Below are positions 54,818-64,000 of a stretch of DNA of 64,000 nt, piece after piece (position 1 is the stretch's first letter; each line of letters begins with the position of its first letter). The DNA comes from Paralithodes platypus (Eukaryota > Arthropoda > Malacostraca > Decapoda > Lithodidae), in contig CM064580.1 in the NCBI GenBank assembly GCA_032716605.1, forward strand, positions 31,165,684-31,229,683. The letters run 5' to 3'. Below the pieces are notes generated by a model. That model was not told where the DNA came from. It made no database searches and saw only the letters and a program-made list of their open reading frames with translations. The position numbers and the translations under genes are program-made.

Positions 54818-56394
54818 TCTATCTATTGCCTGATCCCCGAAGGGCTGGCCACAAATGAACCGCCCCCATACACCTCTGTCCCCAGTCAGTCGACGCCCCT
54901 CCTCCCAACCAGCACCGCCTTCATTCATATATTTCCTCACTCCATCCTTCCAACACTCCTTCGGTCTACCTCTCCCTCTCTGTCCTTGCACTTCGCTCTC
55001 GTACACCCTCTTAGTCATTCTCTCGCTTCCCATACGTTCCATATGGCCGAACCATCTCAAGTTGTTCCTTTTCACACTTTCCAGCACATCTACCTCCACA
55101 CCACACCTCCTTCTTACTTCCTCATTCATCTGTCTATCCCTCCATGTAACTCCCCTCGCACTTCTCAAGTAACTCATTTCCACCGCTCTCACTCTTGGTC
55201 TGAGTCTCTTCCCGAACGTCCATGCTTCGCTTCCGTAAGTTAGTGTCGGGATTACCACACTGTCATGCAAAGACTTCTTCACTTCCATACTGACCACTTT
55301 ATTTCTTGTTACTGCTTTCAACGTTCCTACAGCCCTCTTCCCCTGTTGCACCCTCTCCCGCACTTCTTCATCCATAGTCCCATCTTTACTCAACACACTG
55401 CCCAGATACTTAAAAGAGCTGACGATCTCCATACCTGAGCGTTCAACTTCACCTCACACTCTGTGACTTCACTCCTTTCGAAGACCATAACCTTGCTCTT
55501 CCCCGCATTTACCTTCAAATTCCGTTTTTCGCACACTGTTCCAAACTTATTTACCAGACCCTGCAACTCCCATTCATTATCGCTTATTAGAACTGTATCA
55601 TCCGCAAACAGCAGTATAGGCAGCTTCCACTCAATTCCCTCCCTTTTCAGCGATACACCAACATCCACTGCTCTTCCTAGTATTTCTTTCATGACTCCAT
55701 CCATATATACAGTAAACAACAATGGGGACATCACACACCCCTGTTTCAACCCAACACTCAGGTCAAAGAACTCGCTCTGCTCATTCTCCACACATACTGC
55801 CGCCTTTGCACCCTCATACATGCTCTTCACTGCTTTCAGCAACTTGCCCTCTACTCCGTATATTCTAAGTACTTTCCACATGCCTTCTCTATCCACTCTG
55901 TCATAGGCCTTCTCCAAGTCCATAAAGGCCACATACACTTTTTGTTGCTTCTCCAGATATTTCTCCACAACACAATTCAGGGTTAAAATCTGATCTACAC
56001 ATCCTCTTCCCTTCCTAAAACCTCCCTGCTCGTCGCCTATCCATTTCTCCGTTCTCACTCTCACTCTTTCAATCACTACTCTACTGTACACCCCTACTAC
56101 GCTTAAAAGACATATTCCTTGGTGGTTACCACACACTCCTCTTTCCCCTTTGCCCTTATATAGGGGGACTATTATGCCAGTCTTCCAGTCATTGGGTGCA
56201 CTCCCCTTCTCCCATGCTAGTTTGCACATTTTCCATACCCATTCGATCACTATCTCACCACCATTACCTCAACATTTTCCCACACACTCCATCTGTTCCT
56301 GGTGCTTTCCCCAACTTCACTCTTTTAATAGCTTCCCACACTTCTGACCTTATGATCCCCACCTCCTCCTCCACTACTTCTCCTCTTCGCCCTC
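54818..56394 (-). pseudogene. RTE-type LINE, RT and C-terminal domain (copy A)
   Basis: On the minus strand from 56394: EEEVGIIRSEVWEAIKRVKL (pre-RT), EWVWKMCKLAWEKGSAPNDW, GGFRKGRGCVDQILTLN, VAFMDLEKAYDRVDREGMWK, SVGLKQGCVMSPLLF, LLFADDTVLIS (intact catalytic box), NLKVNAGKSKVMVFE, then, in a second frame after a shift at about 55430, FKYLGSVLSKDGTMDEEVRE and FGHMERMGSERMTKRVYESE with GRGRPKECWKDG. The closing RGRGRPK region and the short TATC tail are usual for RTE-clade LINEs. The endonuclease is missing through 5' truncation. Further shifts lie at 56090 and 56270. Confidence 0.88.
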
Positions 56395-57120
56395 TGTTAT
56401 GCTGGCCAGCTTGCCAGAATGTACTCGTACTCGCTAGCGCTCGCCAGGGCAGTGAAATGGGCTATAATAATCGTAGAACGATGTTCTTTCTTGCTTAGTG
56501 TTCATGTTGCCACAGACAGATCAGTGGTGGTCTTTATTCTTGTCTGTGACACTTGGAAGTATTTTATATCATTGATAGAGTATAAGATATGTAGTGTGAA
56601 TTGTAAGGAGAAAGAGAGCGAGAAGGAGCAGCGAGGTGGTAATATGTGCGTGTGTACTGTATGTACGTGTGCCTCCCTCGCTCGGGCGGAGGTTCCCACG
56701 CTCGTGATTGGTCGGCTGGCCTGACGCGTCATATGACGCCTGCTCTTCATGACGTAGTCGTCTGTGATTGGGGGCCGCTGTCTTAGTAGGGTGGTGCGGG
56801 CATCCTTCTCGCGTGTCTCTTCAGAGCTTGGTATGGTGTGCTTGGTCCTGGACGTCCCTTGCAATTTGTCCCCAATCTAACCCGCTTTACTTCTGTTTCT
56901 CTCTCTGAACTTCTTCTTTTCAATACTTCTCATCTTTATTAATTTACTTATCCCTTCTGGTTCTGCGACTTCCATAGTCGGCCAGTCGTATTACCAGCAC
57001 CATTTCTCACATATATGTTTTGCACTAGCTTTAGGGATTATTAGAGTCATAGTCACATGGTATCATAGTATTGGGCTGCTTCTAATTATTGAGTTGTTCT
57101 TTCCTACTATTTAATTAACT
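56395..57120 (+). other. Unassigned; candidate solo LTR
   Basis: Directly after the RTE copy the sequence starts TGTTATGCTGGCCAGC, an LTR-like beginning. It contains a GC-rich CpG-bearing part with ATTGG (CCAAT) boxes around 56710-56770 and fades out near 57000 (GGCCAGTCGTATTACCA). No second copy or target duplication was found, so LTR status is unproven; no gene is recognised. Confidence 0.3.
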
Positions 57121-58013
57121 CACTCCATGATAATCAGTAGATCACGTACTTTGGCTCCTCCTCATCCTTGTTTGCATGTTTCTGGTGAACAAATTGAGGA
57201 TGTGTCAGGTTTGCGTTTGCTTGGAGTGACTCTCGATCCTAGGTTGACATTTGAGAATCATATTCGTTCCTTGTCTTCTACTATTGCTCAAAAGATTGGT
57301 TTACTTCGCAAGTGTTACAAAACATTCGCTTGTGAAACCACAGTCATAAAATCTTGTTATGCTTTTATTTTGCCTCATTTTGAGTATTGCTCTCCTGTTT
57401 GGAACTCGGCTGCTGACTGTCATTTGAAATTGCTTGATAAAGCTCTTAATTCTATTAAATTTATTCTCCCTGCTCTATCTCTTGATCTTCATCATCGGCG
57501 TCGGGTTGGTGCCCTTAGTCTTTTATTTAAAAAATTTAACAATACTCAGCATCCATTGCATAGTGTTTTACCAGAACCTTTTATTCCAATTCACGCAACA
57601 AGATTTACGAGGAGTCTTAATGACCTTGCCATGACTCCAATTAATGTTTCTACATCTCAGTTTTCTCGGTGTTTTATTCCTTCAATGATTCCCTTTTGGA
57701 ATCATTTGCCAAACGAGGTTGTACAGTCAACCCATATCTCAGCTTTTAAGTCCAGAGTTAATGTTTTATTACAGCAGTAAATTTTTTTTTTAATCATGAT
57801 TTGCTTTTATTCTTTTTAGAATGGTGTTTTAATTGACAAACTGATCTTTTCTTCTGGGCTCTCTAACTACTGTAGCCCTTTTCCATTTGCTTAGTTGTCT
57901 TAGTCTCTCTCCAGTACTTACGGGTATTTTGTGGGGATTCATCTTTTATAGGTGTATCTACACCCTGTTGGGAGGCTTAGACAGCTTCTATAATAATAAT
58001 AATAATAATAATG
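57121..58013 (+). pseudogene. Non-LTR retrotransposon C-terminal ORF with 3' end (family JL3)
   Basis: A clean 217-codon frame (57127-57780) holds the region after the RT catalytic box: LLGVTLDPRLTFENHIRSLS, KSCYAFILPHFEYCSPVWNS, LDLHHRRRVGALSLLFK and MIPFWNHLPNEVV. This is the conserved tail of many I/jockey-group ORF2 proteins. The 3' UTR of about 220 bases ends in (ATA)n at 57990-58013. The RT core is missing through truncation near 57121. The absence of internal stops suggests a fairly young insertion. The clade cannot be fixed from this part. Confidence 0.72.
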
Positions 58014-58580
58014 CTAGACAGTGGAGGGTATCTTTGGTCATTGTCTGAGTTATGTATGTGGCAAGTCAGAGCCTGTACGACTTCGACGGAGCTAGGTAGC
58101 CTGTATCCTTTGTACATATTTTTCCTTTGCGAGTGTAGTAGCATACAAGCGAAGGGCTTTTGCCTACTCTTACTTGTATGCTGGCTACCTTATTTTGTTG
58201 ACCATTGTGGAGCGCCAGGGTAAGACCAGATACTTGAGATCTGGACTTACCAAGAGAGCCTCCTAGTCACTTAACGTAACATAAGGGAAATCTGTTCAAG
58301 GGGAGACAGTAGGCTACGAGCATGCTTGCGCTCTGCCTAGGCTCCTTGTACCTTTTATGCCACTGCTAGACTTTATTAGTGAGAAAGACAGCATTGTGTT
58401 TATTAACTTTAATTGCGTATGCTTTAGGAATTATTCACGCCTTATTTTAGCCTAGGTTGATGCATAGTGCACAACCCAGTTTGACTGTTATATTGGCTAA
58501 GGCAGTACTGTTTTGAGTGGCTATTATTAGTGCTGTCACAGAGTTGTTGCACTCCCTTGTTTTATATAATATATGTATCC

Positions 58581-58583
<3 letters not shown>
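58014..58583. other. Unassigned sequence
   Basis: No gene or known repeat recognised. It contains the near-palindromic pair GTAGCATACAAGCGAAGGGC / CTTGTATGCTGGCTACC, an imperfect hairpin at 58136-58190. Confidence 0.35.
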
Positions 58584-58623
<40 letters not shown>

Positions 58624-59862
58624 ACAATGAACGGAGGAAGGAAAAACACAGATAAAACAAAAAGGTCCATGTGCCTAAAGGCATCCTCCATTCATAAAAT
58701 GTTTGTAACAACTGGATTTAAACATTTGTAGATTGTAAGTTTGTGGAAAGCAATTCGAGGGAAGTGAATTCCAAAGAGTAGTAGCTCTGGGGATAAATGA
58801 ATTCTGATAAGCAGAAGTTCTGCATTGTGGAGGAGAAAGTGTAAATTCATGGGCGCTCTCAGCTGCCCTAGTTCTACGGGGAAAGATGTGGAGAGGCGGC
58901 ACAATTGAAGCAAGTTCCTCAGAACAATTGCTGTGAAAATATCTGTAGAATAATGCAAGGGATGCAACGTTTCTTCGTATGGATAATGTAGGAAGGTCCT
59001 GTGTGATTGCAGGGTTATTGATTAATCTAATAGCTTTATTTTGAATTTTGTCCAACTGCCTCAATGCAACCACTCCACTTCCACCCCACAGAGGTGAACA
59101 GTAATCCATCTGAGAACGCACATGACTTTTATATATCACGGCCAACTGCTCGCCAGTGAAGAATTCTCGAACTCTTTACAGGAGTCCCAGTTTTTTAGAG
59201 GCATTCTTAGCAATGCTTCTAACATAATGTGTCCAGCTCAAGTTAGTAGTTAATGTTACACCGAGAAGTCAATACTAGGGGAAGTGGGAATATTTACATC
59301 ATTAAAAAATATATGGGAGTCAGTGAGATTCTGTCGGTTAGAAAATTGAATGTACTTGGTTTTCTGTGCATTAAAGGAAACTAGATTTTTTGTCCCCATC
59401 CATCAATTCTAGAAAGGTCCTGGTTCAGAGAAATTGCAGTGTTTATTTTTGAATTTAAAAGATCGGGTTGGGTGAAAGAATTGGTAAATGTGAAGGAACT
59501 GTGGAGTGTTGAGTCATCTGCGTAGGAATGTATTGGATTATGAGTGGTAGATATGAGATCATTGATATGAATGAGGAACAGAATTGGGGCCAAAACTGAT
59601 CCCTGGGGAACACCAGCATTTATTGAGTGAAATTGAGAATAAAGGCCATCTACCATTACACGTATTTTTCTGTTATGAAGATAAGAAGAAATTAGTGGAA
59701 CTAATGATGCAAGCCCGTAGTGTGACATCTTCGACAATAAGGATTGATGCCAGACTCTATCAAATGCCTTTGATATATCCAGTGCTATTGGTGTATTTAA
59801 GATACACGCTCTGGTGTCCTGCCCCTGCATTATTTCTGTTCTATATTCGACGAGCATCTTAG
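58584..59862 (-). pseudogene. JL2 jockey-like LINE, RT core to poly(A)
   Basis: A T-run of about 35 at 58584-58618 is the poly(A) tail on the opposite strand. Reading from 59857: [51 protein letters not shown] (intact catalytic box), then, after shifts between 59380 and 59150, YCSPLWGGSGVVALRQLDKI, LSIRRNVASLALFYRYFHS and LWNSLPSNCFPQ. It resembles JL1 in layout but is clearly a different family. A 5'-truncated sister fragment lies at 2036-2168. Confidence 0.87.
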
Positions 59863-59962
59863 AGCATCAGACGTTTTCAGAAGATTCCATATCTAATTGC
59901 TGTAGGACTAGACTTCCAATGTTTTCATAGAGAATTGAAGAGTTTAGTGTTGAGTTCAGACT
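59863..59962. other. Short unassigned segment
   Basis: About 100 bases between the JL2 copy and the SINE-like element, without recognised features. Confidence 0.3.
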
Positions 59963-60407
59963 CACACTAAAGTTGTTGTTGTTGTTGCTGTTCCTCAGGC
60001 TGTCTGGCCGAGCAGCCCCAAGGTCCCGAGCAAGGCCAAGGCCATAACCGAGCGCCCCCACAGAACCCTCCCAGCTTACCACTAATAATGCCCAGGTGAC
60101 CGAAGCCACTCAAAGGCGGGGAGCTGAGGAGGGTGCGGAAACGCCCGGGAAACAAAAGCCCCACCCAAGGCCCTGTGCCCCTCAGCAATTATAAAGGGAA
60201 AGTTGAGGGGCAAAGGAAAAATGTGACGCTTTGGCTCCCAATCTGCCAGGGTTGGCAGTAGGGAGGTCAATCCACGGAAAAGACGCCGTCACTTGAGATC
60301 TAGAAAATATATAAGTAAAAGGAACAGTCAGAGTAAGCTATGGGTATGGCAGAGAATGCTCAACTCTCATTCTGATAGACCAGCCCATCACCAGGCACAC
60401 TAAAGTT
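59963..60407 (-). mobile_element. 5'-truncated (AAC)n-tailed SINE-like retroelement with target duplication
   Basis: Flanked by the 12-bp direct repeat CACACTAAAGTT (59963-59974 and 60396-60407). On the minus strand it starts at the position equivalent to about 41982 of the full copy (GGTGATGGGCTGGTCTATCA) and runs to GGCTGTCTGGCCGAGCAGCC reversed and the GTTGTTGTTGTT tail. Truncation at the 5' end with an intact tail and duplication is the signature of LINE-type target-primed integration. Confidence 0.88.
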
Positions 60408-60539
60408 AACGTAAGCATATACTCCTTTATTAAATCTTGTTATAGTTTACTTAAGCATTGTTATTACTTGAGAGCATTTTATTAACGTAAAGTACTCCTG
60501 TTGTGAGTAGGCTTTGCTGTCACCGGAAAGCCTTTGTAG
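60408..60539. other. Unassigned segment, left flank of RTE copy B
   Basis: AT-rich sequence that continues, after removal of the RTE insertion, at 62639. It may belong to the 5' LTR of the Gypsy-type element to the right. Confidence 0.3.
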
Positions 60540-62638
60540 AAGTGCACTATCTATCTATCTATCTATTGCCTGATGCCGTGATCCCCGAAGGGGTGGCCAC
60601 GAACGAACCGCCCCCATGCACCTCTGTCCCCAGTCAGTCGACGCCCCTCCCCCCAACCAGCACCGCCTTCGTTCATGTACTTCCTCACTCCATCCTTCCA
60701 CCTCTCATTCGGCCTACCTCTCCCTCTCTGTCTCTCCACCTCGCTCTCGTACACCCTCTTAGCCATTCTCTCGCTTTCCATACGTTCCATATGGCCGAAC
60801 CATATCAAGTTGTTCCTTTTCACACTTTCCAGCACATCTACCTCCACACCAGACCTCCTTCTTACTTCCTCATTAGTCTGTCTATCCTTCCATGTAACTC
60901 CGCATGCACTCCTTAACCCAGGAGCTGCGGGAAGACTCTTAAGAGTTCCCCCGGCGGACTGCGGGAAGACTCTTAAGAGTCAGGGAAAAAAAAATCAATT
61001 TAAAACACCGAAAAACAAAAAAAAACAAAAAAAACAATATTGCCCCTGGGCCATGCCAAATATCACTCCTCCACCTCCCCTCCTTCCCCAGTTTCCTCCC
61101 CTCCTTCAGTTATCACCTATTTTCCCTGTTATTCCCTTTTCCTGTGGTCTATTTTAGTGCGAGTTGGTAGCAGGGTGTTGTCATCACTGTTAGCAAGCGA
61201 GTGCAAGAGAGAGAGAGAGAGAGAGTATCGATCGACAGTCTCTCTCCAGAGGTGGAGAAAAGTGGTGGGCTGGGAGGTTGCCTCAGCCATACATTGTGTA
61301 ACTCCCGGCCTGTATCGCCGATTTTGACCATCCAAACGCTGTTTCCACTTGTTTTATTGTTGTAACAGGTTAATACCTTTATAATCAACCTATAATAGGC
61401 GCATATGGATAAGTATTAATGCTATTTATGGTAAAATAAATATGTTAGTGATGGGAACAGCTCAAATATGTCAGGACAGGAGTGTGGTGTCTCATACCCC
61501 CCATGCGCACTTCAGAGGTTAAGTAATTCATTTCCACTGCTCTCACTCTTGGTCTGAGTCTCTCAACCAACGTCCATGCTTCGCTTCCGTAAGTCAGTGT
61601 CGGGATTACCACACTGTCATGCAAGGACTTCTTCACTTCCATACTGACCACCCTATTTCTTGTTACTGCTTTTAGCGTTCCTACAACCCTCTTCCCCTGT
61701 TGTACCCTCTCCCGCACTTCTTCATCCATAGTCCCATCTCTACTCAACACACTACCCAAGTACTTAAAAGAGTTGACGATCTCCATAGCCTGACCGTTCA
61801 GCTTCACCTCACACTCTGTGACTTCACCCTTTTCGAAGACCATAACCTTGCTCTTCCCCGCATTTACTTTCAAATTCCGATTTTCGCACACTGTTCCAAA
61901 CTCATTTACCAGACCCTGCAACTCCCATTCATTATCACTCATCAGAACTGAATCATCCGCAAACAGCAGTATAGGTAGCTTCCACTCAATTCCCTCCCTT
62001 TTCAGTGATACACCAACATCCACTGCTCTTGATAGTATTTCTTTCATGACTCCATCCATATATACATTAAATGACCATGGGGACATCACACACCCCTGTT
62101 TCAAACCAACATTCAGGTCAAAGAACTCGCTCTGCTCACTCTCCACACGTACTGCCGCCTTTGCACCCTCATATATGCTCTTCACTGCTTTCAGCAACTT
62201 GCCCTCTACTCCGTATAATCTAAGTACTTTCCACAAACCTTCTCTATCCACTCTGTCATAGGCTTTCTCCAAGTCCATAAAGGCAACATACACCTTTTGT
62301 TTCTTCTCCAGATATTTCTCCACAACACAATTCAGGGTAAAAATCTGATCTACACATCCTCTTCTCTTCCTAAAACCTCCCTGCTCGTCGCCTATCCATT
62401 TCTCCGTTCTCACTCTCACTCTCTCAATCAGTACCCTACTGTATACCTTCCCTACTATGCTTAGAAGACATATTCCTCGGTGGTTACCACACACTCCTCT
62501 TTCCCCTTTGCCCTTATATAGGGGGACTATTATGCCAGTCTTCCAGTCATCGGGTGCACTCCCCTTCTCCCATGCTAGATTGCACATTTTCCATACCCAT
62601 TCTATCACTATCTCACCACCATACCTAAAGTGCACTAA
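60540..62638 (-). mobile_element. RTE-type LINE insertion (copy B) with 10-bp target duplication
   Basis: AAGTGCACTA at 60540-60549 and 62629-62638 brackets the element. The 3' tail is (TATC)n at 60549-60568, the 5' end is truncated at about 62628. Inside, the minus strand is open from 62628 to the T-A element: GGFRKRRGCVDQIFTLNCVV, FMDLEKAYDRVDREGLWKVL, LKQGCVMSPWSFNVYMDG, LLFADDSVLMS (intact catalytic box) and KYLGSVLSRDGTMDEEV. After the inserted T-A element (60913-61522) the C-terminal frame GVEVDVLESVKRNNLIWFGH and RGRGRPNERWKDG continues. Apart from truncation and the inserted element it is nearly free of lesions, so it is a young copy. Confidence 0.92.
60913..61522 (-). mobile_element. 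TTAA-flanked MITE, family T-A, inside RTE copy B
   Basis: TTAA at 60913-60916 and 61519-61522. Read on the minus strand its start TTAACCTCTGAAGTGCGCAT matches the T-A start at 44055. On the plus strand the left end TTAACCCAGGAGCTGCGGGA carries two GACTCTTAAGAGT palindromes. The insert splits the RTE C-terminal frame between AVEMNYL and SACGVTW, contiguous in copy A except for a variant Leu-Arg-Ser. A (GA)n run sits at 61205-61228. No coding. Confidence 0.92.
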
Positions 62639-63008
62639 ACCCAGTTAATTGATACCCCGTTATCCAGTAGATTGACTTTGGAGGGTTTAAGTGTTTTGTT
62701 CACCTGCGTAATAGTTCGAGGGTTTGGAATTAGCGTACCGTTGTTGCAGATATAGCCTATCTTCTAGTCCATTATTAAGTGCCCTTGTTTATTTCGTAGT
62801 GCCGGTCGGTCGTAACAAATGGAGACCTTAGTCCAGTATATAATGAACTGAATATTGCATTTTTTTTTTGGAGAAATCTTATTGCCATTTGGGGTTAAAT
62901 TTATTTCTCGCATTGTTGGCAGTGGACATTGTTTTGAGGATATATAGAACTTGTTGGAGATTATTGGTGACCTAGTATTGCACTCTAGAACATCTTCGAA
63001 TATTTTTT
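62639..63008 (+). other. Putative Gypsy-type 5' LTR end and leader
   Basis: Sequence up to about 62818 ends GGTCGGTCGTAACA and is followed by AATGGAGACC, a place where a primer-binding site could lie. A leader of about 200 bases then precedes the gag frame. The LTR's left part would have been split by the RTE and SINE-like insertions; without a second LTR the boundaries are guesses. Confidence 0.35.
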
Positions 63009-64000
63009 GTGAATAAAGCTACACGAGAGTTTGGCTACTTTTGTCTTGACTTGAGTATTTTTGTTGTTGACTCCATCATTTCACTGAACGGGTCTGAGCA
63101 TAGTGAGGGCACAGTGCGAGAGACAGGCGAGGAGGTGGAGAAGGTGGAGTTGGTTAACGGCGTTCGGGTGGTGAACAATGAGGAGGATGCTCAGAGGTTT
63201 TTGGAGGAGCCTGTGTCGGCGGACCGGGTGTCGGGGCTGGACCGGTACGGACTTAAGTGTATAGCCACGGTCTTAGGGTTTTCTGGTACTAGCGGTTTGT
63301 CGAGAAGTGAGCTGGTTACCTGTGTGCTGGGTTGGGTGCATGGGGGTTCGGGTGGAGCGGGAGCTTTGGCACCTTCGTCCCAGCCCCCATTCCACTCAAC
63401 TCCTATCATGGCCCCCCCTCGGGTTCCGGAGCCGGGTACCGCAGGCCGATGTCCGCTGGCGGTTGGGTATGCCTCTAAGTGACTCACAGGGTGGGTCCCC
63501 GGTAGTAGCACCCCCTCCTCAAGGTTTGTCTCCCGAGATGTTGCTTCAGCTCGAGCTCGCCAAACTTGAGCATGAGCAGTGAAAGCATGAGGCTGAGCTT
63601 AGGCAGAAGCAGCAGCAGCGAGAGGCTGAGCTCAAGTATCAGGTCGAGTCTGCAAGGTATTGTGCCGATGTTGACCTAGAGAAAATTCGTGTAGAGGTGA
63701 CGAGGAACCGAGTCGTCCAGGGGGGTCGAGCCCATGACCAGTCCCTGTCGCATCTACTAAAGTTGGTTCCAGTGTTTGATGAGTTAGGAGTTACAGAATT
63801 CTTTCTCCGTTTTGAGAAAAAGTGCCTGGAGCACCAATGGCCCGAGGAGAAGTGGGCAGCCCTTGTTTCGTCACGATTGACGGAGAAAGCACTCAAGGCG
63901 TACGATGCTTTGCCCCTAGATTCCTGCGTGAATTATGAGGCGTTGAAAGAGGCTGTCCTGAGGACGTATGAGCTACAGCCAGAGACCTATAGGCTAAAGT
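63009..64000 (+). pseudogene. Ty3/Gypsy-type gag, partial at window edge
   Basis: The plus strand encodes a gag N-terminus. First comes an acidic start with a small domain SADRVSGLDRYGLKCIATVL, then a Pro-rich linker. After a frame change between 63430 and 63480 follows a coiled-coil-like stretch (LQLELAKLEHEQ, stop at 63580-63582, then KHEAELRQKQQQREAELKYQ). Last is a capsid segment with VTEFFLRFEKKCLEHQWPEE and KALKAYDALPL, matching the retrotransposon gag pattern of WP...W and AY...L positions. The product would assemble the RNA-containing particle. One stop and one shift make it defective, although the stop could be a single point change. Downstream Pol lies outside the window. Confidence 0.75.

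Noticed and set aside
54855..55906. Plus-strand open frames of 105 and 147 codons opposite the RTE LINE
   Set aside because: They are antisense shadows of the RT reading frame; the same pair recurs opposite copy B for the same reason.
63191..63511. 106-codon minus-strand frame at the right edge
   Set aside because: Antisense shadow of the gag frame in GC-rich sequence.

Overview
This window reads as repeat-dense intergenic DNA of an animal, most likely a decapod crustacean (crab, shrimp or crayfish). That is an inference from three things seen in the sequence: very long dinucleotide and TGG-type microsatellites, broken non-LTR retrotransposons of jockey-like, CR1-like and RTE-like types together with BEL and Gypsy remnants, and many short TTAA-flanked DNA elements. 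I found no convincing host protein-coding gene, no rRNA and no functional tRNA. Nearly every long open frame belongs to a transposable element or is a by-product of a tandem repeat.

Layout. 0-10 kb: a CR1-type ORF1 esterase fragment abuts a 5'-truncated BEL/Pao element (integrase, C-terminal domain, putative LTR with a small LINE inside). A decayed gag-like gene on the minus strand, inverted CR1-like fragments and long microsatellites follow. 9.3-16 kb: one long, heavily frameshifted CR1-like LINE (ORF1 esterase, endonuclease, RT, short tandem 3' tail). A 622-bp foldback element sits in its tail, followed by a 725-bp tandem duplication and a second foldback-related block. 16-22 kb: two minus-strand jockey-like LINE copies (family JL1 here), tRNA-derived SINEs and a Penelope-like inverted repeat with hammerhead-like motifs. 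22.9-24.1 kb: a 26-bp minisatellite of 49 units. 25-31 kb: mostly AT-rich sequence with small inverted-repeat elements. 31-36.5 kb: a nest made of a nearly full-length plus-strand JL1 copy split by an antisense JL1 fragment and by three TTAA elements. 37-50 kb: SINEs, tandem repeats, four TTAA elements and LINE fragments. 51-52 kb: an 84-bp VNTR. 52-54.8 kb: no recognisable gene. 54.8-64 kb: two RTE LINE copies, two further LINE 3' portions, a full SINE-like insertion, and the start of a Ty3/Gypsy-type gag running off the right edge.

How the parts relate. The elements date one another by nesting. JL1 was invaded by an antisense JL1 copy, which was then invaded by two different TTAA elements. 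The right-hand RTE copy inserted with a 10-bp target duplication and was later split by a TTAA element. The CR1-like tail was split by the foldback element. Ten TTAA-flanked elements of at least five sequence types (called T-A to T-E here) lie in the window. They have no transposase of their own, and five of the ten sit inside LINEs. Their TTAA duplications, confirmed where the interrupted LINE reading frame or an empty site can be compared, point to piggyBac-type mobilisation in trans.
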